The translations under genes were made by a program, and so were the position numbers. From positions 1 to 64,000 of the forward strand of contig JAHBVL010000002.1 in NCBI GenBank assembly GCA_019637585.1: a DNA stretch of 64,000 nt, written 5' to 3'. The DNA comes from Thermomicrobiales bacterium (GTDB lineage: Bacteria; Chloroflexota; Chloroflexia; Thermomicrobiales; UBA6265). Under the pieces are notes generated by a model. The model was not told the DNA's origin and did no database searches. It saw nothing but the letters and a program-made list of their open reading frames with translations. Below, one piece after another: positions 44,101 through 51,532 of this stretch (the stretch's first letter is position 1; every line of letters starts with the position of its first letter).

Positions 44101-44682
44101 GCGGGAACCGGGGCCAAAGATATCGATGATGCCGCCGCGTCGCGCCACCTGACCCGACGCCGTGACCAGCGGTTCCGGTTCGTAGCCGGCGCTTGTGGCC
44201 CATTCCATGATCTGGCGTTCGCCCAACCGCCGGCCATGGGTGATCTGCAAGGTTCGCTCGGCCAGGAGTTTGGGCCGAATGACGAAGTGAGTCAGTCCGG
44301 CGATCGAAGTGGTGACGATCCGGGGTTTGGGCGAGGTCGCGCCAGCCAGGGCGGCGAGAATGGCGACTCGCTGGCTGCTCAGGTCGTGGTCGCGGGGCAT
44401 GCGGTCCCAGGGAACGCCCTCTGGCGCCGGCCAGTGCCGCGAGATCACCGGGTCCGGCAAAAAATCGCGCATCGCCGCCGCCAGATCGAGACTGCGATCC
44501 TCCTTGCTGGAGAGAATCAGCACCGTTCGGTCTGTGGCCGATGCCAGTGCCGCGTAGATCGCCGGTTTGGCGGCGGAAGGAAGATCGAGCAGCTGTGCCG
44601 ATTCGTTCGCCTCGATCTGCTCGGTCAGGCGAGCGAGAGAGGGAGCCTGCTGGAGAACGGGCAGAAGATGGGCGAGTTTCAC
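41191..44682 (-). CDS. mfd: Transcription-repair coupling factor Mfd
   Basis: Displaces stalled RNA polymerase and recruits UvrA; 1163 residues. It has UvrB-like N-terminal modules. The RNA polymerase interaction domain (about 500-560) is visible in NPGEYVVHIDHGVARFTGL. The RecG-like motor has P-loop GDVGFGKTEVAIRA (about 645), DEEQRFG and QLRGRVGRG, and a C-terminal TRCF domain follows. GTG 44682 is chosen for its GGAG site 7 bases upstream; a longer upstream frame has no such site. It ends only 5 bases from the convergent mutS2 stop. Confidence 0.96.
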   Translation of the reverse strand: MKLAHLLPVLQQAPSLARLTEQIEANESAQLLDLPSAAKPAIYAALASATDRTVLILSSKEDRSLDLAAAMRDFLPDPVISRHWPAPEGVPWDRMPRDHDLSSQRVAILAALAGATSPKPRIVTTSIAGLTHFVIRPKLLAERTLQITHGRRLGERQIMEWATSAGYEPEPLVTASGQVARRGGIIDIFGPGSRDPLRIELFGDEIDSIRKFNASNQRSFERVEDAVLLPATEFNVWELQAAVDAVQQLDLTSLRDEVRTEFEGTLARAAAGSLPHSLELFAPSLDGTDATLLTHLDRDALIVIDDPDAVELAARQRQSHAAEALGAAVQSGELPAGLAPAMASWRSVKQSLRTRQTIFGGPSAWGSESVALSFDSFKSAPVFAGRLSDLHAAIGAALGDGWRVTVGSDQAERITHSLEDAGILPRRLTRSSGPVVELPAGSTEVLQTDLDGGWLEESTRTLLLSDMEIFGFRKRVRRGPERSRERWTADQPTLNPGEYVVHIDHGVARFTGLTRVEISGVEREYLLLEFAKGDKLYVPVDQSHRVNRYSAGGLSPELNRLGSGEWTRTRQRVRKAVREMAFELLNLYASRETVTGYQFAADTQWDLDLAESFPYTETPDQLKAVVSVRDDMESWRPMDRLICGDVGFGKTEVAIRAAFKAVNAGKQVAVLVPTTVLALQHLTTFSQRLAGFPVKVEMLSRLRSPKEQREILAGLKDGSIDIIIGTHRLVQPDVQFSDLGLAVIDEEQRFGVRQKEFLKQLRTEVDVITMSATPIPRTLHTALAGIRDISIIDTPPQARLPIRTFVTASDDALIREVVLREIDRGGQIFVVHNRVASIGRLAAHLQQLIPEARIGIGHGQMEEDVLEQIMIDFINERFDVLVCTTIIESGVDIPNANTIIIDNSDTLGLTQLYQLRGRVGRGANRAYAYLLVKPGKPLTVEAEARLEAIQEATELGAGLKLAMRDMEIRGAGNILGAEQSGHIAEVGYELYLRLLSQAVEEIKAGHPISDPTPVTLDLPLTALIPAGYIQDVELRLNTYRGISALTSHRQINAMRDELTDRFGEPPEEVERLFSLISLRIRCEELGIESVVEREREIVVRPVDTSHLERQKIHALLGPAVKFTPQSIRIRLPDLEIPWSQALDSVMDAIEAHRDAITRLPISA

Positions 44683-44841
44683 AAACGAACTCCAGTCGCA
44701 GAGACAAGCAGTGACGCGCGATCCGGCAGAATAGCCGTCGCGTTTCGGGCCAGGAACCATACCATAATGCGTCGCACACCCGGCTCGATTTCGGGTATGT
44801 TTCTCCGCACTCTATGAAAGAACGTGGCAGGAGAGGCAGGC

Positions 44842-45435
44842 GTGAGACGCATTCCCGGCGGCGGTCCGGCATTGCTCTTTGCCGGATGCTTGCTGGCGGG
44901 ATTGGCGGGCATGCTCTGGTTGCTCGTCGAGCTCGACGCTCGCTCGAGACCCGAGATCGTCGTGACCATCTCGGAGAATCCGAACACGATTCACGTTGCC
45001 ATCGAAAACGGCGTCGAATCGCCGGGTGTCTACGAACTGCCTGCTGGATCGCGGCTGGCCGATCTGATCGAGGCGGCCGGCGGAGCGGACGGAACCGCCG
45101 ATCTCGCGTCGGCGAATCTGGCGCAGCGGCTGAACGACGAATCGCTGATCCATCTCCCGCCGCTGGTCGATCTGGCAGCGTCGACCGAGGATGAATCGGC
45201 AAATCCCCAGCAGCCGATCGGGTTCGCCTATGCCGATCCCCGCCTCAATCTGAACACCGCGACCGTTGAAGCATTGGACGGCTTGCCGGGCATTGGACCC
45301 GTGCTGGCGGAAGCGATCATCGCCGAACGAGAGCGTCTCGGCGGTTTCCAGTCGGTCGACGATCTGGTCGGCATCGACGGCATATCGCAACGGATGGTCG
45401 ATGCGTTTCGCGATCTGGTCACTGTCGAGCCATGA
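44842..45435 (+). CDS. comEA: Competence DNA-binding protein ComEA
   Basis: A membrane-anchored receptor that binds incoming double-stranded DNA; 197 residues. One N-terminal helix (about residues 9-30) is followed by an SLBB domain (GVYELPAGSRLADLIEAAGGA). A C-terminal double helix-hairpin-helix follows: LNLNTATVEALDGLPGIGPVLAEAII and FQSVDDLVGIDGISQRMVDAF. GTG 44842 is preferred because AGGAGAGG precedes it; GTG 44824 in the same frame is possible. The stop overlaps comEC by 4 bases. No pilin genes were seen in the window. Confidence 0.92.
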   Translation: MRRIPGGGPALLFAGCLLAGLAGMLWLLVELDARSRPEIVVTISENPNTIHVAIENGVESPGVYELPAGSRLADLIEAAGGADGTADLASANLAQRLNDESLIHLPPLVDLAASTEDESANPQQPIGFAYADPRLNLNTATVEALDGLPGIGPVLAEAIIAERERLGGFQSVDDLVGIDGISQRMVDAFRDLVTVEP

Positions 45436-46868
45436 CCGGCATCTTGCTCGGATTGTCATTTCTGGGCGGCATGGTTTTCGGCGTTGCGGCCGTCGTGGTG
45501 GTCGCGGTCGTCGCCGTGCTTCAGGCAACCAGAAGGGGTCGGGCGCCGGTCATGGCGATCGTGGCTGTGGTTCTCTGCCTGGCGGGCTGGATTCGGGCCC
45601 CTGGGGAGACTGTTGTCCCTGCGGTCAGCGCTGGGGAGGCGTCGCTGGTCGGTGCGGTCACATCCCAACCAGCCGCGACGCGTCTCGGTCAGAGTTTTGT
45701 GCTCACCAGCTCCGAGGGCGTCGGTGAAGCGGCGATCATAGCGTGCGTGGTCAGCCGGAACACGGACGTCGTTCACCAGGGCGCCCGCGTTCGCGTGCAG
45801 GGGAGATTGTCGCCGCTGGAGGATCTTCCTGAAAACCGGCGGGCGGCGTTGAGGGCCAGAGGGTGCCAGGCGCTTATCGACGCCGATCGGGTGATCGTCA
45901 TTCGACGAGCTTCGGGCGTTGCCGGCGTACTGAGCGGCATCAGAGAGGAGATTTCCGGGTTCTTCCAGCAGACGGCGCCTGGCAATCCGGGAGCGTTGAT
46001 GACCGGTCTCCTGATCGGTGACGACAGTGCGTTGAGCTACGAAGCCGAGGAAGCCTTTATCGTCACCGGGACAACCCATATCACGGCGGTTTCCGGCGCC
46101 AATTTCGCCATTCTCGTGACGTTGGCCTCGATGCTGGCCGGCAGCAGTGGGGTGCGCCGTCGCTGGTCATGGATTCTGGGATTGTCATTGGGGATCTGGT
46201 TCTATGCGCTGCTGGTGGGACTGCCGCCCTCCGCAGTCCGGGCCGCGATCATGGCCACGCTGGCGCTGTTCGCTGCCCGGGCGGGACGCATCCCGGATTT
46301 CCTGACGCTCCTGGTGGTCACAGCGGCGGCGCAGGTGGCGATCCGCCCAGGAGACTTGACCACACTCTCGTTTCAGCTCTCGGTCGCTGCCACGCTGGCA
46401 TTGATTCTCGTCTTCTCCGGATGGCAACCCTCGTTCGCGCGGACAATGCTGGGCGTGATCGTCTGCGCGACCGCGGCGCACCTGGCTACCGCACCGATAC
46501 TGGCGTATCACCTGGGGGAGATTCCCGTCGCGTCGATTCCGGCCAACGCCATGATCGTGCCGCTCGTGGCATTTGCGTTCTACTTCGCAGCCATGTCAGG
46601 GGTGATGTCGCTTTTACTCCCGGGGCTCGCCGCGGTGCTGGCCTTTCCCGGTGTGCTGGCATCGTCGGCAATCGTTGGAATTGTCAGCTGGGTTTCGTCC
46701 TCAACCGGCAAGGGGATCACGATCGGGCGGCTGCCGGATCCGCTGCTGTTCCTCCTGGCGATTGGTTGTTGGGGAGGGATCGCCATGTCGAGCCGGGACT
46801 GCCGGGTGGCGTTCGATCACTATCTGACGTCGATTCGGAAGTGGGTGGGCCGGTTGCGGTCGTCGTGA
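45432..46868 (+). CDS. comEC: DNA-uptake channel ComEC, lacking the C-terminal MBL domain
   Basis: The putative channel for single-stranded DNA entry during transformation; 478 residues. An N-terminal OB-like DUF4131 region (about residues 60-160) is followed by the Competence membrane domain with HITAVSGANFAIL (about 216) and about nine helices. Typical ComEC proteins (700-800 residues) continue into a metallo-beta-lactamase domain. Here the protein stops after the membrane domain with a short basic tail. No separate MBL gene follows. It is translationally coupled to comEA (ATGA overlap). Confidence 0.92.
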   Translation: MTGILLGLSFLGGMVFGVAAVVVVAVVAVLQATRRGRAPVMAIVAVVLCLAGWIRAPGETVVPAVSAGEASLVGAVTSQPAATRLGQSFVLTSSEGVGEAAIIACVVSRNTDVVHQGARVRVQGRLSPLEDLPENRRAALRARGCQALIDADRVIVIRRASGVAGVLSGIREEISGFFQQTAPGNPGALMTGLLIGDDSALSYEAEEAFIVTGTTHITAVSGANFAILVTLASMLAGSSGVRRRWSWILGLSLGIWFYALLVGLPPSAVRAAIMATLALFAARAGRIPDFLTLLVVTAAAQVAIRPGDLTTLSFQLSVAATLALILVFSGWQPSFARTMLGVIVCATAAHLATAPILAYHLGEIPVASIPANAMIVPLVAFAFYFAAMSGVMSLLLPGLAAVLAFPGVLASSAIVGIVSWVSSSTGKGITIGRLPDPLLFLLAIGCWGGIAMSSRDCRVAFDHYLTSIRKWVGRLRSS

Positions 46869-46961
46869 AACGTATCCATGTGACCACCGCCGGCATGGGG
46901 CCGGGTTCCGCGGTGGAACAGCGGTACAGGGTCGGGTGGTATGTCGGACCAGAGCGCCTAC

Positions 46962-46991
46962 TTGCCGAATTGGTCCCTCTCGCGGTAGATT
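46962..46991 (+). promoter_or_regulatory. Likely tRNA-Glu promoter
   Basis: TTGCCG (46962-46967) and TAGATT (46986-46991) are separated by 18 bases and lie just upstream of the tRNA. Confidence 0.5.
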
Positions 46992-47003
46992 TCACCGGCT
47001 TGG

Positions 47004-47077
47004 GCCCCCATAGTCTAGTGGACCAGGACGTCACCCTTTCAAGGTGAAGATCGCGGGTTCGAATCCCGCTGGGGGTA
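47004..47077 (+). tRNA. tRNA-Glu (anticodon TTC)
   Basis: A complete cloverleaf of 74 bases. The acceptor stem is GCCCCCA with TGGGGGT, the D stem is GTCT/GGAC, the anticodon stem TCACC/GGTGA encloses CTTTCAA, and the T arm is GCGGG-TTCGAAT-CCCGC. The anticodon TTC reads GAA/GAG. The first acceptor pair is G1-U72 instead of the usual G-C. CCA is not encoded (the sequence continues CCT). A 6-bp hairpin at 47085-47099 follows. Confidence 0.95.
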
Positions 47078-47212
47078 CCTCTGATCGCCGGGCACCGGCG
47101 CAGCATATTCCCTCCTGGCTTTCTCGCTCACCGAATACGTCTCCGCCTGGTTCGCCATAATTGCCGCATACCGGGGTGTTTCCGGTTGCGCAGAATTCGA
47201 TGGGAGGTTCCG

Positions 47213-48187
47213 ATGGACATCGTCATGCCGGTGGCGGGTTTGGGGACACGCCTCCGCCCCCAGACGTGGAGCAAACCGAAACCACTCGTCCCGGTGGCCG
47301 GCAAACCGATGCTTGCCCATGTGCTCGATCGCGTTCTGGCCCTCGAACCGGAACGGCTCGTCTTCATCACCGGCTATCTCGGCGACCAGATCGAGCAATG
47401 GGTGACGCAGAACTACGACATTCCGTCCCTGTTTGTCGAGCAAACTGAAATGCGCGGGCAAACCGACGCGATCATCCGCATCCGTGAATCGGTGCGGGAC
47501 GATGCGCTGATTCTCTTCCCGGACGCCCTCTTCGAGGCCGATTTTTCCGGGATCGGCGCCAGCGACGCCGATGTGATCATGTACACGAAAGTGGTCGAGG
47601 ATCCTTCGGCGTACGGGATTGCGGTCGTCGAGGATGACCGCATCGTCAAGCTGGTGGAAAAACCGCAGGTCTTCGTTTCGGCGCTGGCCGTGATCGGCAT
47701 CTACTACTTCCGCTCGATGCCCGACCTCTACGACGCGATCGACGAACAGTTCGAGCGGGGACTTTCCCTCAAGAACGAATATTTCATCGCCGATGCCATC
47801 CAGCTGATGATCGAGCGCGGCAAGAAGGTCGTCTCCAGCGAGATTCCGGAATGGCGGGACTGCGGCAACGATGAGACCCTGCTCGACACGAACCGCTACC
47901 TCCTGGAGACGCTTCAAGTGCCGACGCCCCGGTCCGACAGCGTGATCATCCAGCCATCGTTTGTGAGCGATCTGGCGGTGGTGGAGCGGTCGGTGATCGG
48001 ACCGCACGCCAGTATCGGACCGCGAGCCCACATCCGGGATTCGATCGTCAACGACTCGATCGTCGATGAAGATGCGTTCATCGATGGCGCCAACATTTCC
48101 AGCTCCGTGGTCGGCCGCGGGGCGCAGGTACGTGGCCGGCCGGCGGCCATCAACGTCAGCGATATGAGCAAGGTGGCGCTTTCGTGA
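47213..48187 (+). CDS. Sugar nucleotidyltransferase (NDP-sugar pyrophosphorylase)
   Basis: A 324-residue enzyme that would join a sugar-1-phosphate to an NTP. The N terminus MDIVMPVAGLGTRLRPQTWSK and KPLVPVAGKPML form the pyrophosphorylase signature, with GxGTRL and the catalytic Lys. Residues about 240-310 carry hexapeptide-type left-handed beta-helix repeats (SVIGPHASIGPRAHIRDSIV). This layout resembles RmlA2/GlmU-type proteins, but sugar and base cannot be told apart by eye. ATG 47213 has GGGAGG 6 bases upstream. The stop overlaps prmA by 4 bases. Confidence 0.88.
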   Translation: MDIVMPVAGLGTRLRPQTWSKPKPLVPVAGKPMLAHVLDRVLALEPERLVFITGYLGDQIEQWVTQNYDIPSLFVEQTEMRGQTDAIIRIRESVRDDALILFPDALFEADFSGIGASDADVIMYTKVVEDPSAYGIAVVEDDRIVKLVEKPQVFVSALAVIGIYYFRSMPDLYDAIDEQFERGLSLKNEYFIADAIQLMIERGKKVVSSEIPEWRDCGNDETLLDTNRYLLETLQVPTPRSDSVIIQPSFVSDLAVVERSVIGPHASIGPRAHIRDSIVNDSIVDEDAFIDGANISSSVVGRGAQVRGRPAAINVSDMSKVALS

Positions 48188-49113
48188 CAGATCATGAAGC
48201 TGCTGAGGAATGGCTCGAGCTCTCGGTCGAAGCCGACTACGAAGCGGTCGAATCGGTTGTGGAGCTTTTCTCCCGGCATGGCTACCAGGGGGGTGTTTCG
48301 ATCGAGGAACCTTTCACCCAGGATCCCGATGGCGACAACCTGAAGGTCGACATCACGCGGCCGTTTGCGGTCAGCACGTTCGTGTCTGCGGCGTCGTTCG
48401 ACGCTGCCCTGAAAGAGGAGATCGAGCAAGCGCTCTGGTTCCTCGGTTCGATGCGGCCGGTTGGGTCACTGCGCGTCACCTCTCATCGGGAAACCGATTG
48501 GGAAGAGGCGTGGAAGAAGCACTTTTCGCCGGTGAGGGCCAGCGACCGGTTTGTGATCAGACCGCCGTGGCATGAGGTCGAGGCAACCCCTGGTGATCTG
48601 GTCATCACGCTCGATCCGGGAATGGCGTTTGGCACGGGCACCCATCCAACGACGCGTCTCTGCCTGCAGCTTCTGGAATCGATGCCGGTGGCAGGCAAGC
48701 GGGTGCTCGACGCCGGCACCGGGACTGGTGTGCTGGCGCTGGGCGCCGTGTTGCTCGGCGCCGACGCGGTGACGGCGGTCGATATCGACCAGGTGGCCGT
48801 GCGACAGTCGGGCGAAAATGTGGCGCTCAATGGGCTCGAGGGCAGGATCTCGATCCGCGAGGATGACCTTTCGTCGCCGCCGGAGGATGGTCCGTTCGAA
48901 CTCGTCATCGCCAATATCATCTCCCGGATTCTGATCGAGATTCACCCGGCGCTGCTGGCGGCGATGGCGGACGACGCCACCCTCCTGCTCAGCGGCATCA
49001 TCGAAGACAAGGAGCAGGGTGTGATCGACTGCTACGCGGCAGCCGGTCTGACCCGGCTCGATCGCCTGCAGATGGGCGACTGGATTGCCCACATTTGGAA
49101 GAGACAGATCTAA
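48184..49113 (+). CDS. prmA: Ribosomal protein L11 methyltransferase
   Basis: S-adenosylmethionine-dependent methyltransferase of ribosomal protein L11; 309 residues. It has the N-terminal substrate domain (about 1-95, ending WKKHFSPV), then LDPGMAFGTGTHPTTRLCL and the SAM-binding motif I VLDAGTGTGVLALGAVLLGA. The motif IV position is VIANIISRIL. A GTG start overlaps the previous gene by 4 bases. A terminator-like hairpin follows. Confidence 0.94.
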   Translation: MTDHEAAEEWLELSVEADYEAVESVVELFSRHGYQGGVSIEEPFTQDPDGDNLKVDITRPFAVSTFVSAASFDAALKEEIEQALWFLGSMRPVGSLRVTSHRETDWEEAWKKHFSPVRASDRFVIRPPWHEVEATPGDLVITLDPGMAFGTGTHPTTRLCLQLLESMPVAGKRVLDAGTGTGVLALGAVLLGADAVTAVDIDQVAVRQSGENVALNGLEGRISIREDDLSSPPEDGPFELVIANIISRILIEIHPALLAAMADDATLLLSGIIEDKEQGVIDCYAAAGLTRLDRLQMGDWIAHIWKRQI

Positions 49114-49171
49114 CCCGACATAACTGTGTCGGCGGAACCCATGGTAAACTCGCCCGGTTGCGCTCACCGAG

Positions 49172-49200
49172 CGCGCTGCCGGGAACCCGGCGCGTCTTTT
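49172..49200 (+). terminator. Intrinsic terminator after prmA
   Basis: CGCGC-TG-CCGGG pairs with CCCGGCGCG through a 2-base bulge and a 2-base loop, followed by TCTTTT. It ends about 20 bases before the DUF512 start. A TAAACT hexamer at 49145-49150 lies before it, so it might instead lie in a leader for DUF512. Confidence 0.65.
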
Positions 49201-49220
49201 CCATTCCGGAGCAATCAGTT

Positions 49221-50648
49221 TTGGCCCCGAAAGTCAGCCATCTGTCACATCGCCGCGTCGATCTCGAACCGGAGGCTACCGGACTGGTCGAAGCCGTCGC
49301 CAAAGACTCTCTCGGCTGGGAGCTGGGAATTCAGCCAGGCGACCGCATTCTCAGCCTGAACGACCGTCCAGTGGTCGATGTGCTCGACTTCCAGTTCCAC
49401 GTGCACTCGGAGGAGGTCCGGCTGGAAGTCGAACGGGGTGGGGCGATCGAGCGCTTCAACCTCGACCTCGATGGCGACGAGTACTGGGGGATCACCTTCG
49501 CCGATCCCACCTTCGATGGCGTGCGGATCTGTGAAAATGGCTGCCCATTCTGTTTCATCAAGCAGATTCCCAAGGGAATGCGCCGCTCGCTCTACGTCAT
49601 GGATGACGACTATCGGTACTCCATGCTCTATGGCGCGTTCGTGACCCTGACCAATTTGAGCGAGGAAGACTGGGAGCGGATCGAGGGCGAACGACTGGGG
49701 CCGTTGCACGTCTCGGTGCATGCCACCAATCCGGAGCTGCGCGCCCTGCTGGTCGGCAATCCGATAGGCGCCGAGATTCTCACCCATCTGGGGAGGTTGG
49801 AGCGGGCCGGTATCGAGTTTCATGCGCAGCTGGTGCTCTGCCCCGGGGTCAATGATGGCCCGGAGCTCGATCGCAGTCTGAGCGATCTCCAGCAGTTCTC
49901 GAATCTGGCGTCGATCGCCGGCGTTCCCGTCGGACTGACCAGGTTCGGGCAGGAGCGACAGAGCAAACAGCTGCGCCTTTCCCGGAAATGCATGCAGACG
50001 CTGCCGGGCAATCAGATCCAGGTTCGCCGCTACAACGCCGGCGAAGCGGCGGCCGTTGTCGAGCACGCTTCCCTCTGGCAGCAGCGATTCCGCAAGGAAC
50101 GGGGGGAGACGTTTTTCTACCTCGGCGACGAGTTCTATCTGATGACCGGGCGAGAGGTGCCGGCCGGGGCGATGTACGACGGTTTTCCGCAGATCGAGGA
50201 TGGTATCGGCATCACGCGTCACCTGCTCGATGATGTGGACCGGCTGGTCCGTCGTTCGCGGCGAGGAGAATTGCAGGGCGCACGCGGGGTCGTGGCCTGC
50301 GGCACGCTTATCGGTCCTACCATGGATCGGGTCGTTGGCCGGTTGAACCAGGAATGCGGGACGGCACTCCGTCTCCACATTATCGACAATGAATTCTTCG
50401 GTGCGGAGATCAATGTCTCCGGACTATTGACGGGCGCCGACGTGTCGGGCCAGCTGACCGGGAAAACGCATGGCGACCCGGTCTACATCTCCAGCAGGAC
50501 CATTTCCGACCGTACCCACACCATGCTCGACGACATGACCATGAAGGAATTGAGCGAGCGGTTGCAAACGCCCGTTGTGCCAGCGCTGACGTTCAGCGAC
50601 GTGGCTCGCGACATGCGTTCCCGTCTGGCCAATCTTCCGGCTGCCTAA
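49221..50648 (+). CDS. DUF512/PDZ radical SAM-related protein
   Basis: A 475-residue protein of the DUF512 family. The N terminus is a PDZ domain (AVAKDSLGWELGIQPGDRILSLN). The middle has the cysteine motif CENGCPFCFIKQIPKGMR, a radical-SAM-like iron-sulfur site, followed by YRYSMLYGAFVTLTNL. The C-terminal DUF512 part includes the VACGTLIGPTM and GTALRLHIIDNEFFGAEINVSGLLTG segments. Members often sit near der. Function is unknown. TTG 49221 is chosen because GGAG precedes it and upstream sequence contains the terminator hairpin. Confidence 0.85.
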   Translation: MAPKVSHLSHRRVDLEPEATGLVEAVAKDSLGWELGIQPGDRILSLNDRPVVDVLDFQFHVHSEEVRLEVERGGAIERFNLDLDGDEYWGITFADPTFDGVRICENGCPFCFIKQIPKGMRRSLYVMDDDYRYSMLYGAFVTLTNLSEEDWERIEGERLGPLHVSVHATNPELRALLVGNPIGAEILTHLGRLERAGIEFHAQLVLCPGVNDGPELDRSLSDLQQFSNLASIAGVPVGLTRFGQERQSKQLRLSRKCMQTLPGNQIQVRRYNAGEAAAVVEHASLWQQRFRKERGETFFYLGDEFYLMTGREVPAGAMYDGFPQIEDGIGITRHLLDDVDRLVRRSRRGELQGARGVVACGTLIGPTMDRVVGRLNQECGTALRLHIIDNEFFGAEINVSGLLTGADVSGQLTGKTHGDPVYISSRTISDRTHTMLDDMTMKELSERLQTPVVPALTFSDVARDMRSRLANLPAA

Positions 50649-51511
50649 TCGATTTCCGCGTCAGGTTTCCTGCGAGTTGCCAGGGCCACGATGGTGGCGC
50701 CCGCTCCGGCGAGCAACGCCATTCCCGTTTTGGGCAGGCGGTGCCTGCTGACTTTGTTCGGCCGGCCCGGGGGCGGGTTGTAGGAGCGCATGTGCCACCA
50801 GAGGCGCGGCGTATCGCGCATCGCCTTGAAGATGACTTTGGGGTTGCCTCCGGTCGATGCGCCAGCCGTGCGGGGAAAGTGCCGAACGCCAACCTGTTGC
50901 ACGCGGACTCCCTGGCGACGCGCTTTGGCCATGATCTCCGTGTTGATCAGCGCGCCATTCGACGTCAGCTGGATCGAGCGGAGCATGTCGCCATCGAAGA
51001 TCTTGAATGCGCAATCGATGTCGCGCATATGCACGCCAAAGAGCATGCGAATCGAGACATTGAAGGTTTCGGCGAAAACGCGCCGGTGGAGATGATCGCT
51101 TCGTTCCATGCGGAACCCGGCAACGATCTCGTGGGTGTCGATGAAGGGTACGAGCCGGGCAATGTCTTCAATGGCAAACTGGCGGTCAGCATCCATGAAC
51201 ATGACGAGATCGCCAGTCGTGGCCGCGAATCCGGAGCGCAGCGCACCGCCATACCCCTGGTTCTGAACCAGATCGACGAGCTTGACCTCCGAGTGCTCTT
51301 CCGAGAGTTCTCTGGCGATCGTGGCAGTCTGGTCGCGCGATCCATCGTTGACCACGACGATCTCGAAGTCAGTGAAGTAGCCGGGCAGCGTCTGGAGTGC
51401 GTCGGTGACGACGGAGCGGAGATTCAGTTCCTCGTTGTAGGCCGGCAGCACCAGCGACAGGCGCTGCGAAACCGGCGGCGCCGTGGCCGACCCAGACGAT
51501 GATGACGACAA
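50645..51511 (-). CDS. Family 2 glycosyltransferase (dolichol-phosphate mannose synthase-like)
   Basis: A 288-residue GT-A enzyme that likely transfers a sugar to a polyprenyl phosphate. Motifs: LVLPAYNEELNLRSVV (about residues 20-35), VVNDGSRDQT (about 53), the metal-site MDADRQF (DAD, about 107) and MRDIDCAFKIFD (about 160). One C-terminal hydrophobic segment (about 263-280) may anchor it. It begins 21 bases after the VanW stop, so it belongs to the FhaA-FhaB-VanW run. Confidence 0.9.
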   Translation of the reverse strand: MSSSSSGSATAPPVSQRLSLVLPAYNEELNLRSVVTDALQTLPGYFTDFEIVVVNDGSRDQTATIARELSEEHSEVKLVDLVQNQGYGGALRSGFAATTGDLVMFMDADRQFAIEDIARLVPFIDTHEIVAGFRMERSDHLHRRVFAETFNVSIRMLFGVHMRDIDCAFKIFDGDMLRSIQLTSNGALINTEIMAKARRQGVRVQQVGVRHFPRTAGASTGGNPKVIFKAMRDTPRLWWHMRSYNPPPGRPNKVSRHRLPKTGMALLAGAGATIVALATRRKPDAEID

Positions 51512-51532
51512 ACCAGCTCCCGATCCAGATTA

